From Parvularia atlantis (taxonomy: Eukaryota; Opisthokonta; Rotosphaerida), in contig CALSCO010001580.1 of NCBI GenBank assembly GCA_943704415.1, positions 1 to 24,917 of the forward strand: a stretch of 24,917 nucleotides of DNA, read 5' to 3'. Under the pieces are notes generated by a model. That model made no database searches and was not told where the DNA came from. It worked only from the letters and a program-made list of their open reading frames with translations. Made by a program: the position numbers and the translations under genes. Each line of letters opens with the position of its first letter. Position 1 is the stretch's first letter. Below are positions 1 to 18,500 of this stretch, piece after piece.

Positions 1-12
1 CCCCCCGCACAG

Positions 13-722
13 ATGTCGCTCAACGTCGCCAAGGCCGTGCTCGTGCTCGACAGCGAGGGCAAGCGCCTGCTGGCCAAGTACTACGGCAAGGACTTTGCGA
101 CGGTCAAGGAGCAGCACGCGTTCGAGAAGACGCTGTTCGAGAAGACTAAGCGCCTCGCAGGTGCGCCGCGCGCCATGTCTGCGCGCCAGGTTGTGCGCGC
201 CACACGCCGACCGCGCGCGCGCGCCACGCCGCAGGCGGCGAGATCACCATGTTTGACGGCCTCATCAGCGTCTACCGCAACAACATCGACGTGTTCTTCT
301 ACGTCGTCGGCTCGGCCAAGGAGAACGAGCTGATTCTGTTCAGCGTGCTCACGGCCTTCTACGACGCCGCGACCATCCTCCTCAGGTGCTCTCTCGGCCG
401 GCGCAAACCAGCCACCTGCTGACCGACCGCGGCGGGCGGGCGGGCAATGCAGGAACCAGATCGAACGGCGCAGCGTGCTCGACAACTACGACGCGCTCGT
501 GCTGGCGCTCGACGAGCTGATCGACGACGGGTGCGCGCGGCCGCCGGCTCCACGTCGCGCTCACGCGGGCGCAGCATTCTGCTCGAGGCGGACCCCTCGC
601 AAATCGCCGCGCGCGTCTCGATGAAGACCGAGAGCTCCAGCGCCGACGTGCCCTTCTCCGAGCAGACGCTCTCGCAGGCGCTCTCGACCGCCAAGTCGAT
701 CACGCGCTCGCTGCTCAAGTGA
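13..722 (+). CDS. RET3: Coatomer subunit zeta (COPI)
   Basis: This is the small zeta subunit of the COPI coat, which sits on Golgi membranes and helps form vesicles returning to the ER. Four exons, 13-160, 235-385, 453-530 and 575-722, join in frame to 174 residues, close to the family's usual length. The longin-like fold is covered: N-terminal KAVLVLDSEGKRLLAKYYG, then GGEITMFDGLISVYRN, VDVFFYVVGS-like NIDVFFYVVGSAKENELIL, and the conserved end segment DDGILLEADPSQIAARVSMK. The three introns (161-234, 386-452, 531-574) start GTGCG or GTGCT and end CAG. The ATG is the first in the window and begins the conserved domain at once; it directly follows GCACAG, so a 5' UTR intron or a further upstream exon is possible. 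It is convergent with the intersectin gene, with 67 bp between stop codons. Identity is near certain; only the true 5' end is open. Confidence 0.93.
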
Positions 723-789
723 CGGCACATCACCCGCATGTGCTGTCTGCGCGCCGCACACATCTCCCGGGCCCACCGGCCGTGTCAGC

Positions 790-3700
790 TCACACCGGCT
801 TGTACGACATCAGCAGCACCAGCTCGCCCGCGCGGTTGCTGCCCATGCTGCCGCCGCCGCGTCTGTGAGCGCGGGACCCGACCAGCCCTGCGCGTTCGGC
901 ACGCACGTGAGCGGCAGCGTGCAGTTCTGCGTCGACGAGAACTCGAAGATGTCGAGGTTGAACGTCGCCGTGCCCATAAAGTCCTCGGTCGAGAACTGCG
1001 GCGGGTGAGTCGCGCGCCCCAGCGTCGCGCGCGCGCCCTGCACCTCGTCGTAGTCGTACACGTCAAACTTGAGCGGCACACTCAGCGTCGACACTGAGAA
1101 CAGAAGCGACTGGTTCCACTTGGGGTTGAGGGTCTTGCGGATGATCTTCGTCTTCTGGAGCTGCGCGCACGGGCGTCGGACAGCGGCTCGACGAGCCGGC
1201 GCGCCGCGCGCACCTGGTGCTCCAGTTGCACCACGCAGAACGGGTCCGACTTGCCGTTGGCGTCCATCGGCAGCAGGTTGCGCCCCTCGACCACCGTCAC
1301 TTGCAGCGTGCCGATGTAGCTGCCCGCCGTCTTCTTGCTCGTGCGCGTCGCGTTCTTCTTGTTGAGCACGTTCTGCGGCCCCCCCCCCCCCCTGCGTTAG
1401 GCCTGCGCGGCGAGTGCAGCGCCTGCGCGTGCACCGTGTACGCCGTGAACGTCGTCTCCAGCAGCTGGATCCACTTGCGCTTCTCGGCGAGCGTCTCGGC
1501 GCGCACGTGGATCTTGTCCTTGGTCTGCGCCACCGTCGACCGGCCGGTCAGAAAGCGAGCCAGACACAGTGCGCAGCGACGTGCCTCCGAGTTGATGATC
1601 ACGAACGACAGGTCGCTACCCGGGTTGTCCGCCGCGACGACCAGGTTCATCGGCATCGGCGGCCGGTACAGCGACAGCGTGCTCGAGATGCCGCTCGGCA
1701 CGCACAGCAGCAGCAGGTCGTTGAGCAACACCACGTGCAGCTTCTTGCCCGACTTTTCCTGCGCCCCATCCGTGTCAGCGCGCGCCAGGGCAACGCGCCG
1801 CAGCGGCATGCCTTGAGCAGCGTGCCCTCGTGTATAAACTGCCGTCGGCCTAGCACGCGCGTCTCGCCGTCCAGCACCAGCGGCTCCTCCAGCTTGTCCA
1901 GCTCGATCAGCCTGCGTGCATGCACGCCGGTCAGCGGTGCAGGCACGCGTGCGCACAGGCCGCACTTTTGCAGGCGCTGCAGGTTCTGCGAGTCGTCGAA
2001 CCGCCGCGCGGCCTCGTTTGTGCGCCGCGTCCTGGCACGCCGTGCGCGCGGTCAACAGCGGCCTCACGCCCCGCGCAAACGAAGCGTGCACCAGTCCTCG
2101 GCCATGCCGAGCGCGCGCAGCGTGTCTGCGTGGTCTGGGTGGTCCTTGACCGTGTGGTGGACGATCGTGCGGATGAGCAGCGGGTATCTGGTGCGCCACA
2201 CAGCGTCAGCAGGCCCGCACGCAAGCCGCCCCGGACGCCTCGCACCGCGTCATGCGCTGCATGGGCTCGAGCAAGAACGACGACAAGTCGAGGCCGTTGA
2301 GGGCGCGGAACTCGGCGCGCTCGCACTGCACCTGGCGGGCACACGGGCGTGAGCCTCCGCACGTGTGCGTACGCAGAACACGGACCGTCACAAAGTGCGC
2401 AAACACGGGGTCCTTGAGCTTGCTCGTGATCGTCTGGATGGCCAGCATGTGGTTGCCGCAGTAGGTCAGGTACGGCTCGAGGTTGACCAGCTGCTGCACG
2501 AGCACGTCGCCGATGCGCTCGACAAAGTACCCGCTTTGCACCTGCCGCTGCTCCAGCGCCGCCAGGATGCGCCGGTTGACCTCGACCAGCTGCGGCACGT
2601 TGGCAAAGATCTGCTGGTGCTCCTGCGGCGTCAGGCGCGACCGCATCGGCTCGTAGAAGACCTGCAAGCGCGCCTCTCAGCCGCCTGCCGCGCGAGGCCG
2701 GTCGCACGTGCCCACCTCCATAATCACAGCCAGCTTCTTGACGTAGATCTGCTCGGTCTGAATCAGCTCAAAGATGCTCTCCTGCCGCTTGCGCTCGTCC
2801 TGCAACGCGGCTCAGCGACGCGGCGAGCCGCACGCGCCGTCTCGCGCACAGCCGAAATTTGCCGGAGCCGGGCGCCGTCGACGTGCGCAACCCACGCGTC
2901 CTGTATCGCACGGCCCGCGGCTGGCACCCCGAGGTCCTCCTCCTCGATCGACATGCGGTCGAAGCGCGAGCGGCCGTGCGGCCGGCTCGGTGGTGGGGGC
3001 ACTGCGCAGCGGGGGGCGTTTAGCACGCGCTTGCGTGGCAGAAAGATGCGCACGCACCCGGCGGCGGACGCGCAACAGCGGGCGGCCGCACTGCCGTGTT
3101 GCGCCGTGCGAGCGCAGCAGGGGAAGGGGTGACCACCGGCGGAGGCCGGCCGCCGCCTGCGCTGCCCTGTCAGCCGCGTGGCGTCTGCAAGAGCCGCACC
3201 CGCGCTCACCCAGCGATGCCGTGCTCCCCGCCATGTGCGGCTTCGCGGCCAGTGGCGGTGGCGCGTGGTACGCGACCGGCTTGGGCTTGGGCTCGACCAG
3301 CGGCGGCAGCAGCTCGAGGTACGTCGACGGGACGACGCCTGGGCACGCCCATGCACCGTCAAAGCTCAGCACCGCTGCCGGCGACCCGCACACCGCTCGT
3401 GCTGGAGCCATCCACCTGTGCCGTCCACCAGCCGTCGTCCGACTGGCTCAGGACGACCTGCAGCGCGGCCGCACGTGAGACACACGCACGCGCGCCACAT
3501 GTTGGCGGCCGCACCAGGACTTGGCCGGGCGCGATCGTCAGCTCGTCGCCACGCTGCGCGGTGTACGCATACAGGACCTTGGCCAGGACGCGCGGCGCCT
3601 CCTTACTCGCCACGCTTGCGTCGGACGTCGTGCGCATCGAGCCATCGCTCAGGGCCTTGACCGCGGCGTGCACCACGACCGCCTTCAGCTCCTCAACGTA

Positions 3701-6555
3701 CGTGCGCGGGAACACGCCTGCGCGACGTGCTTCCATTAGCGCCCCGCGCCCCGCGCCCCGCGCCCCGCGCGCGGACGGACGGCGCACCACGCCGAGAGGG
3801 GTTGGTTACAAGGTAGCCGCGCCACCAGTCGTTGTCCTCCTTGTGCTCAACGACGACCTGCAACGCGAGCGCGGCTGTCAGACCGCGGCACAATTGCACG
3901 TCTGGCACGCACCTCGTCGTCCGCGCGCAGACTGAGCTCGTCAGGCTGGTTGGCCGTGTAGTCGTACAGCGCTGCGCAACGGACACACAAGCGTAAGCGT
4001 GTGCGCGGCGGCTCGGGCAGCGGCGCACCTCGGGCCATGACCAGCGCGGCCGCCTGGCGTGCCAGCTGTATGCGCGACCCGTGCTGGTGAGACGTCGGGA
4101 GAGCATGACTAGCGCGCAGCACACCTCTTCCTCGGCGCGGCGCTCCTCCTCCTCGCGCTGGCGTCGTTCCTCCTCGCGCTGGTTGTGCTCCTCCTCACGC
4201 TGACGGCGCTCCTCCTCCTCGCGCTGGCGTCGTTCCTCCTCGCGTTGACGGCGCTCCTCCTCGGCCTTCTTTCGCTTGGCCTCGAGCTCGGCCTTCTTGC
4301 GCGCTTCCTCCTCGGCCTTCTTGCGCGCTTCCTCCTCGGCCTTCTTGCGGGCGTCTTCCTCGGCCTTCTTGCGGGCGTCTTCCTCGGCCTTCTTGCGGGC
4401 GTCTTCCTCAGCCTTCTTGCGCCTCGCCTCCTCCTCGGCCTTGCGCTTGGCCTCGGCCTCACGCTGCCGCGCTGCCTCCTCCTCGACCTTGCGCTTGGCC
4501 TCGGCCACACGCTGCTGCGCTGCCTCCTCCTCGGCCTTCTTGCGGGCGTCTTCCTCAGCCTTCTTGCGCCTCGCCTCCTCCTCGGCCTTGCGCTTGGCCT
4601 CGGCCACACGCTGCTGCGCTGCCTCCTCCTCGGCCTCAGCTCTGCGCTTGGCGTCCTCGTCAGCCTTGCGCTTGGCCTCCTCCTGCCGGGCCGCCTCGGC
4701 CTCGGCCCGCTGCCGCGCCGCCTCCGCCTCGGCTCGCTGGCGTGCCTCTTCAGCCTCGCGCTGCCGTGCCTCTTCTTCCTCGCGCTGCCTCGCTTCAGCC
4801 TCTTCGCGCTGCCGTGCCGCCTCAGCCTCGCGATGTTTCGCCTCGGCCTCGCGCTGCGCCACAGCGTCGTCACCGTTCTCCTCCGTCGGCGATGCCTGGA
4901 TGACGTCGAGCGACCCAGCTCGCTTGAGAGCCAGTGCCGCCATTCTGCCGCGACGCGTTTAGCGCGAGCGCCCGGGGGACGAAGAAGACACACCTCTTTT
5001 GCAGCATCAGGCGCGCCTTGGCCTTGAGGCGTTCCTCGTCGCTCAGTCCATCGAGACTTGCATGCGCACCTGGGGGCGGCGAAGACGATACGGAGCGGCG
5101 CTCGGGCACGGGCGGGAGCATGTTGGGCATGCTGGGCGATGCCCGCAGCGGCACGGGTGGCGCGGGCGGACGCGTCCGTCCGAACGGGCTCGCGGGCGAC
5201 TCGGAGCGCGGCGGCGGCAGCGGCGGCGGCGTCGTGATGATCGGGGTGGGCGGTGCACGCGGCTTGTCGAGTGAGGCCTTGAGCGCGGTGGTGAGCTGCG
5301 AGATTTCCTGCTCGAGGTGCGTGCGGCGCTGCAGAGCCGCATCGATCGCGCTGCGCTGTTCCGTCAGGCGCTCGCTCAGCATGGCGCGGTGCTTGGCGGC
5401 CACCGCGAGCGCCATCATCAGGCTCGACACGACCGCCTCAGAGGCCGACTGGATGGTCGCGGCGGTGTTGGCAGCCGTCTGGGCGTCGTCGCGCCGCCGC
5501 TCCGACGCCGCGCGCTGGCGCTGCAGATCGCTGAGCTTCTTCTGCAGCTCCTGGGCTGCCGTGCTTGGCGCTGCCGTGTTGGCTGTGGTCGTGCTTGCGG
5601 TCATGCTCACTGCGGTCTTCTCCACGGGCTGGGCAGCCACGGGCGGCGGCGAGATGGCCAGCTCGGGCGGCAGCACCGACGGGAGCTCCTGCCCGGCCAG
5701 CTTGCCGACGATTAGGTGCATGCCGACGGCAAACTGCTCAAGTGTGAGCTTGCCCTGCCGGCCCGGGTTGATCAGCTGCCTGTGGGCGCGGCCGTGAGCA
5801 CGGGCGGCGCGTTCGGTGCGACAGCGCACATAACGCGGTCCAGCGCGGCGGGCGGCAGGCGCGACTTTGCAAACATCTGCTCGACCTGGTCGACTGCGCG
5901 CGCGCGCGTTGGGCGGCGTCAGCCGGGCCGGAGGGAGGGCGACGAGGACGGCGCACGTGACGCAGTGCCGGTGCGGGCGGGGTCGAGTGCGGCGAACGAG
6001 GCCTGGTACTTTGCGTGGTCGGCGGTGGCGATGCGCGTCCACTGCTGCTGCTGCTGCGAGCGGGCGGCGGTGGCGACCGAGGCGACGGCGAGCGGTGCGG
6101 CCGGGCCGTGGAGGACCTCGCTCTGGACGGCGGGCGGGAGGCGGTCGGGCACAGTCTTGCCCTTGAGCACGCTGTCGACTAGGAACATGGCCAGGGCGAA
6201 CTCACGCAGGTTGAGGCGGCCGTCCTTGTCCTGGTCTGCGAGTTCCCTGTGTGCGTGTGTGTGTGTGGCTGAGAACAAGGCCACGAGCACCACCACGCCC
6301 GCACGAGCACCACCACGAGCACCGCCACGAGCACCACCACGAGCCACGAGGAACGCACCAGATGCGCCCGAGCACAAACTTGGGCAGGTTCGACTTGAGC
6401 AGCGCCCCGCGCGCCTTCTCGCCGGTGATGTGGTCGCCCGTGCCCGTGCCCAGGCCCTCGAACTGCGCCGTGTACCGCGCCAGGTCGCCCGCGGCGACAA
6501 ACGACGCGCCGCCGGGGCCGAACCCGCCGTGCTCGACGCCGCGTGTCCCGCTCAT
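790..6555 (-). CDS. CIN1: Intersectin/Cin1-like endocytic scaffold with RhoGEF module
   Basis: This is a multidomain adaptor linking clathrin endocytosis to Rho-GTPase and actin control. In order along the protein: EH1 (about 6530-6170; canonical calcium loop DQDKDGRLNLRE), EH2 (about 6040-5690), a coiled coil (about 5560-5270), a proline-rich linker (about 5260-5070), a very charged E/K/R/A coiled coil (about 4940-4110), SH3-1 (ALYDYTANQPDELSL, EDNDWWRGYL, GVFPRTYVEEL; about 3985-3690), SH3-2 (VLYAYTAQRGDELTI, DDGWWTAQVDG, VPSTYLELL; about 3610-3310), DH (about 2810-1950), PH (about 1890-1435) and C2 (about 1290-790, ending GELVLLMSYKPV). The gene has many short introns; well-placed ones include 848-906, 996-1043, 1161-1213 and 1373-1434. 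Animal intersectins have five SH3 domains; this has two, as I recall for Cryptococcus Cin1. I chose the ATG at 6555 because the EH1 domain follows it within about 25 residues. It diverges from the kinase gene. Family assignment is strong; exact exon ends between the SH3 and DH domains are uncertain. Confidence 0.88.
1379..1392. repeat. Homopolymer run of 14 C inside an intersectin intron
   Basis: Fourteen consecutive C (G on the coding strand) lie inside the intron 1373-1434, between the PH and C2 coding exons and near its 3' splice site. Such a run is prone to length variation and sequencing error, but being intronic it does not affect the reading frame. Confidence 0.9.
4262..4640 (-). repeat. 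Tandem repeat encoding the charged coiled coil of intersectin
   Basis: On the coding strand this is a set of near-identical 24- and 33-nt units giving EEDARKKA and EEEARKKA type repeats. They alternate with blocks reading AKRKAEEEA, and longer duplicated blocks recur (compare 4420-4520 with 4560-4620). The repeat lengthens the coiled coil linking the EH half to the SH3 half. Unit number is likely to vary between strains. The same bases on the plus strand read as long leucine/alanine-rich open frames, which are shadows. Confidence 0.8.
6282..6350. repeat. Short tandem repeat in an intersectin intron
   Basis: About five imperfect copies of a 12-nt unit reading CACGAGCACCAC are found here, with variants GCC and CGC. 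They lie within the intron that splits EH1 (between the segment ending KFVLG and the one starting RELADQDKDG). A GT dinucleotide run at about 6253-6268 adjoins it. There is no sign of a coding role. Confidence 0.7.
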
Positions 6556-6744
6556 CGGAGGGCCTGCGTCACACTGCCAATCCTGGTGTTTGGTGACTCG
6601 TAACACCGCGCGTTTCAGCCTTGTGCGGACGACGTCTCGTTCTTGTGCCGCCGCGTCCTTTGCTGTGCGCCTCACACACGCCTCACACACGCCTCACACA
6701 CGCCGCTCACACACGTCGCGCACCTGCCTCTCAGCCCAGCAGCA
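6556..6744. promoter_or_regulatory. Divergent intergenic region, intersectin / AKT-like kinase
   Basis: These 189 bp separate the two start codons and must hold the 5' leaders and promoters of both genes. At 6670-6716 there are three perfect copies and one imperfect copy of an 11-bp unit, CCTCACACACG, on the kinase side. Just upstream of each ATG is a 3' splice-site-like motif: GTGACGCAG about 10 nt before the intersectin ATG (minus strand) and CAGCCCAGCAG just before the kinase ATG. This suggests, without proving, 5' UTR introns. No TATA box is seen. Confidence 0.6.
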
Positions 6745-12021
<5,277 letters not shown>

Positions 12022-12059
12022 GCGAGTGAGCGATCTTACGTTGGTCACTCTTGAATCAG

Positions 12060-12825
12060 ATGTCGGTGCCATCGCTCGCCCAGCTGCGCGCCGTGCTCGC
12101 GGGCGGCGGCGACGCGGCCGCGCTCGGGGCGGGCGAGCACGGCGCGGTGGGCGCAGCGGCGGAGGAGGACGACGCGGAGCAGCGCGTTGAGGCGATGCAG
12201 TGGTTCGTCGTGCCCGCGCGCCACGCCGCCGGATGTGCGCGCGGCTGCTGATCGCGGCGCAGGACGGTGCGGCAGCAGGCCGAGCAGCAGCGGTCGGACG
12301 AGGACGAGCTGCCGCGCGTGACCGAGCGCGTGATGCACGACGTGCGGCCGCGTGCTGCCCGCCCCCGCCCCGTGGCGCGCCGCTCACACGCCGGCCGCAG
12401 CTGAAGCTCGAGACACAGCGCCTCAACAGCGTCGGCAAGCGCCTGGACGCGCTGATCGAGGGCAAGGAGCGCGAGCTGCGTCGCGCGCTGCACGACGACG
12501 ACGACGGCGGCGGCGAGGGACGCGGCCGCGCGCATCGCGTCGACTTTGGCGGACGCGGCGTGCGCTCGGCCACGCTCGGCGCGTACCGGCGCCTGCCCTG
12601 GTCGCTGCTGCGGCCCGTGGTCGTGCTGGCCGACGGCGTGATGCAGGCGTGGCTGCGCACGCGGTGCGCCGTGCCGCAGCTCAACTGTGCGCGCGCCGTT
12701 GCTGACCCGCCCGCCGTGGCGCAGGGTCTACGTGGCGCTCGGCGCCTTCTCCGTGCCGGTCGTCGTGGCTGCGGCGGCGTTGCTGTACGAGGGGCTGCAC
12801 GTGCTCTGGCTGTGGCGCGCGTGAC
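12060..12825 (+). CDS. Unrecognised coiled-coil protein with C-terminal membrane region
   Basis: I do not recognise the family. The model reads MSVPSLAQLRAVLAGGG, an acidic stretch (EEDDAEQRVEAMQW), a charged helical segment (RQQAEQQRSDEDELPRVTE, then LKLETQRLNSVGKRLDALIE), an acidic DDDDGGGE patch, and then two apolar segments, LLRPVVVLADGVMQAWL and ALGAFSVPVVVAAAALLYEG, ending VLWLWRA. That pattern suggests a cytosolic coiled coil anchored by a C-terminal hairpin or tail. Introns are inferred from about 12202 to 12272 (donor GTTCGT), and at 12340-12402 and 12668-12727. An alternative ATG lies three codons upstream at 12051. It follows the kinase stop by only 38 bp on the same strand, and TCAG sits directly before the ATG. 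The gene is probably real because several open exons join in frame; function is unknown. Confidence 0.6.
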
Positions 12826-12882
12826 ATAGGCCGTGGACGCCGCTGTGCTGTGACCTGCGTGGCTGTGCTCACTGTACGTACT

Positions 12883-13616
12883 TTACACAATCTTGCTCGC
12901 GTTGGTCGACGAGAGCTCGTGGATGCTCTTGACGATGTCGAGCTGGTCCCGCACCGTCACGAACTTGGCCCCGTCGCCCACCGCGGGCACATTAACCGGC
13001 AGCAGCACCATCCACCACGGGCTGCGGGCGCACGCGTGAGCGGCGCGGCACACGGCACGCGGCACGCGGCACGCACTAGCGCTCGCAGACGTTGAAAAAG
13101 TTGACCAGGTTCCAGCGCACGCCCAGGTCGTACTCGTTCACAAACACCTGGCCCTCAAGGCGCATCTCGTCGGCCGTGTACCGGTTGAGGTAGAACTCGA
13201 TGCTAGTTTGCGCCGTCGCGACGAGGTACAGGTGCCAGCACATGAGCCCGCCGACGGCGAAGATCATCGCGACTGCCATAATGAACGAGAACGTGACGAA
13301 GGCGGCCGTGGCGGCGCCGGGCTGCGCGCGCGCACGTTCAGCACACCTCCATGCCCGGCGCAGGACGCAGGACGCACCGCAAACCCGCCACGGTAGTGGA
13401 TGTGGTAGAAAGGCACGGCCGTGATGCTGGCGTAGTAGATGCACCCGACCCAGAGGTAGACCAGCGTCATGACAAAGTAGCGCCGATTGTTGTGTCCGAC
13501 ACAGTTGTGCATCCAGGCTGCGTGCGCGGCGCTTCAGTCGGGCGAACGTGCGGGTGGACGCGCGCGCGCACGGCAGTGGTGGTCAAACTCGTAGTAGCAC
13601 CTGCGCGGCGGGTCAG

Positions 13617-13649
<33 letters not shown>

Positions 13650-14207
13650 AAACCGGTTGCAGATGCTGCAGTGGTGCGCGCGCGGCGGCCTGACGGCGCG
13701 GCCTGCGGCGAGCGGGCGTGAGCGGACGTGATCGGGCTGGTGCATGCGCGGTGCGGACGCACACTTGCGGCAGACGGTGTGGCCGTGCGGGATGGGCTTG
13801 CCGGCCTGCGGTGTCGTGCGCGCGCGTGAGCCGAGTGCCATCCGCTCTTCGCGTGCGCCGCACGCGCCTCGGCCTTGGGCGGCTCGCCGGCCGAGCTGAC
13901 AACGGCGGTGGCGTAGTTGAAGACGAGGTTGGCCAGCAGCCACACGCTCACGGCAAAGTTGGCGACGAGCCCGGGCGAGGGCGCGGGGAAGAGGTACGGC
14001 AGCGTCGTCCAGTAGTAGACCCACACGCACAGGCCGATCAGCACCGCGGCGAAGATCACCAGCAGCACGCCAAAGACCCAGAAGAAGCTGGCGGCACGTC
14101 GCGCATCGCGTGAGGGGGCGCGCGCGGCAGGCGCGGCAGCAGCGTGTGCGGCACCTGTCCACGGCGCGGCACGCGAGCGCCCAGGCGAGGCGGCGCACCG
14201 CCGACAT
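12883..14207 (-). CDS. DHHC-family protein S-acyltransferase
   Basis: This integral membrane enzyme attaches palmitate to cysteines of target proteins. The cysteine-rich domain is clear: VCRKC (about 13785), then AHHCSICNR, then YYEFDHHCPWMHNCVGHNNR. The catalytic DHHC is split by an intron directly after its cysteine codon. Four membrane segments have the usual 2+2 arrangement: FFWVFGVLLVIFAAVLIGL (about 14085), NFAVSVWLLANLVFNYATA (about 13940), VMTLVYLWVGCIYYASITA (about 13450) and FVTFSFIMAVAMIFAVGG (about 13290). The C-terminal part (LNRYTADEMRLEGQVFVNEY, ending SSTNASKIV) is cytosolic. The ATG at 14207 starts MSAVRRLAWALACRAVD, joined by an intron to the first membrane segment. The start lies 18 bp beyond the stop of the synthetase gene on the same strand. 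It resembles the DHHC16/Pfa3-type subgroup, but the subtype is not secure. Confidence 0.88.
13616..13649. repeat. TGCG tetranucleotide repeat in a DHHC-gene intron
   Basis: About eight copies of the 4-bp unit GTGC/TGCG occur in a row, inside the intron that separates the HHCSICNR exon from the YYEFDHHC exon (minus strand, donor GTTTGC). On the plus strand the unit equals the GTGCG motif used as the normal 5' splice site, but the gene is transcribed from the other strand, so this is best read as a simple microsatellite. Confidence 0.8.
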
Positions 14208-14225
14208 GCTTTCGTGACAGCGACC

Positions 14226-17744
<3,519 letters not shown>

Positions 17745-18444
17745 ATGCTCGACGACGCGCCCGGCTCTGCCTGCCTCGCCAAGACGGCCGGCGCCGCGGC
17801 GACGAGCGCGGTGGCCGGTGCGCCGCCCGCCCGCCCGCCCGCCGCCCCACCTCGGTCGCGGCGCGCTCAGCCGCGTCGCGCGCGCGCAGGCGTCATCGTC
17901 GGGTCGATCAACGCCGCGTGGATCACCAACCCGCAGGTCAAGGACCAGTCGGGCCCGATGCTGCGCATGACGGCCGAGATCATCCGCAGCCACGCAGCCG
18001 TGTTTGGTGCGCGCCGTTCCCCCCCGCACGGCCGCACAGCCGCACAGCCGCCTGACGCGCGCCGCAGCGGCCGTCGGCACCGTCTACATCGCCACCGAGT
18101 GCTCGCTTGAGGCCGCGCGCGGCGAGCGCGACATGCTCAACTCGCTCGTGGCCGGCTGCGCGGCCGGGTCGGTCTTCGGCCTGCGCAGTGCGTCCGGCCC
18201 GGCCGACGCGGCGACGCGGCGACGCGTGGCTGACGCGCGCGCGCCGCGGCATCCCCGCGCAGACAAGAGCGCCGCGATGGGCTTCGGCGCCTGCGCGGCG
18301 ATGGGCGTGATGGCCGCGGCGGTCGACCTGGCCGGCGCCGAGCTCGCGCCCAAAAACCGCAAGAGCACAGAGTTCTTCCGCGAGTGGGAGGCCGCGGCCG
18401 CACCAGCCGCCGCGACGTCGTCGGCGTCGTCTGCGAAGCACTGA
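17745..18444 (+). CDS. Tim17/22/23-superfamily protein, likely complex I subunit (NDUFA11 / 21.3b type)
   Basis: This is a small mitochondrial inner-membrane protein. Four exons, 17745-17817, 17890-18006, 18068-18187 and 18263-18444, add up to exactly 492 nt, or 163 residues. After a short polar N terminus come VIVGSINAAWITNPQVKDQ, MTAEIIRSHAAVFAAVG, TVYIATECSLEAARGERDML, NSLVAGCAAGSVFGLR and SAAMGFGACAAMGVMAAAVD. These form four glycine-rich, weakly hydrophobic segments with the small-residue spacing of the Tim17 fold. The RGERDMLNSLVAGCAAG part resembles the region after the second helix in the NDUFA11 branch of complex I accessory subunits. The end is charged (NRKSTEFFREWE). A true import translocase (Tim22-like) is the main alternative. 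All three introns are GTGCG to CAG. Confidence 0.8.
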
Positions 18445-18500
18445 GACGCGGGCTGTGGGCCGATGGTCGACCATACATTCATGCACTCGCGCCGCCGCGC

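Noticed and set aside
4185-5027. Long plus-strand open frames encoding leucine/alanine/serine-rich proteins opposite the coiled coil
   Set aside because: They are the antisense of GAG/AAG/GCC-rich coiled-coil codons, whose complement has few stops. No start context, domain or intron pattern supports a gene.
13616-13649. Cluster of GTGCG repeats as a splice-donor array
   Set aside because: The gene here is on the other strand, so these are CGCAC in the transcript; it is a simple microsatellite within an intron.
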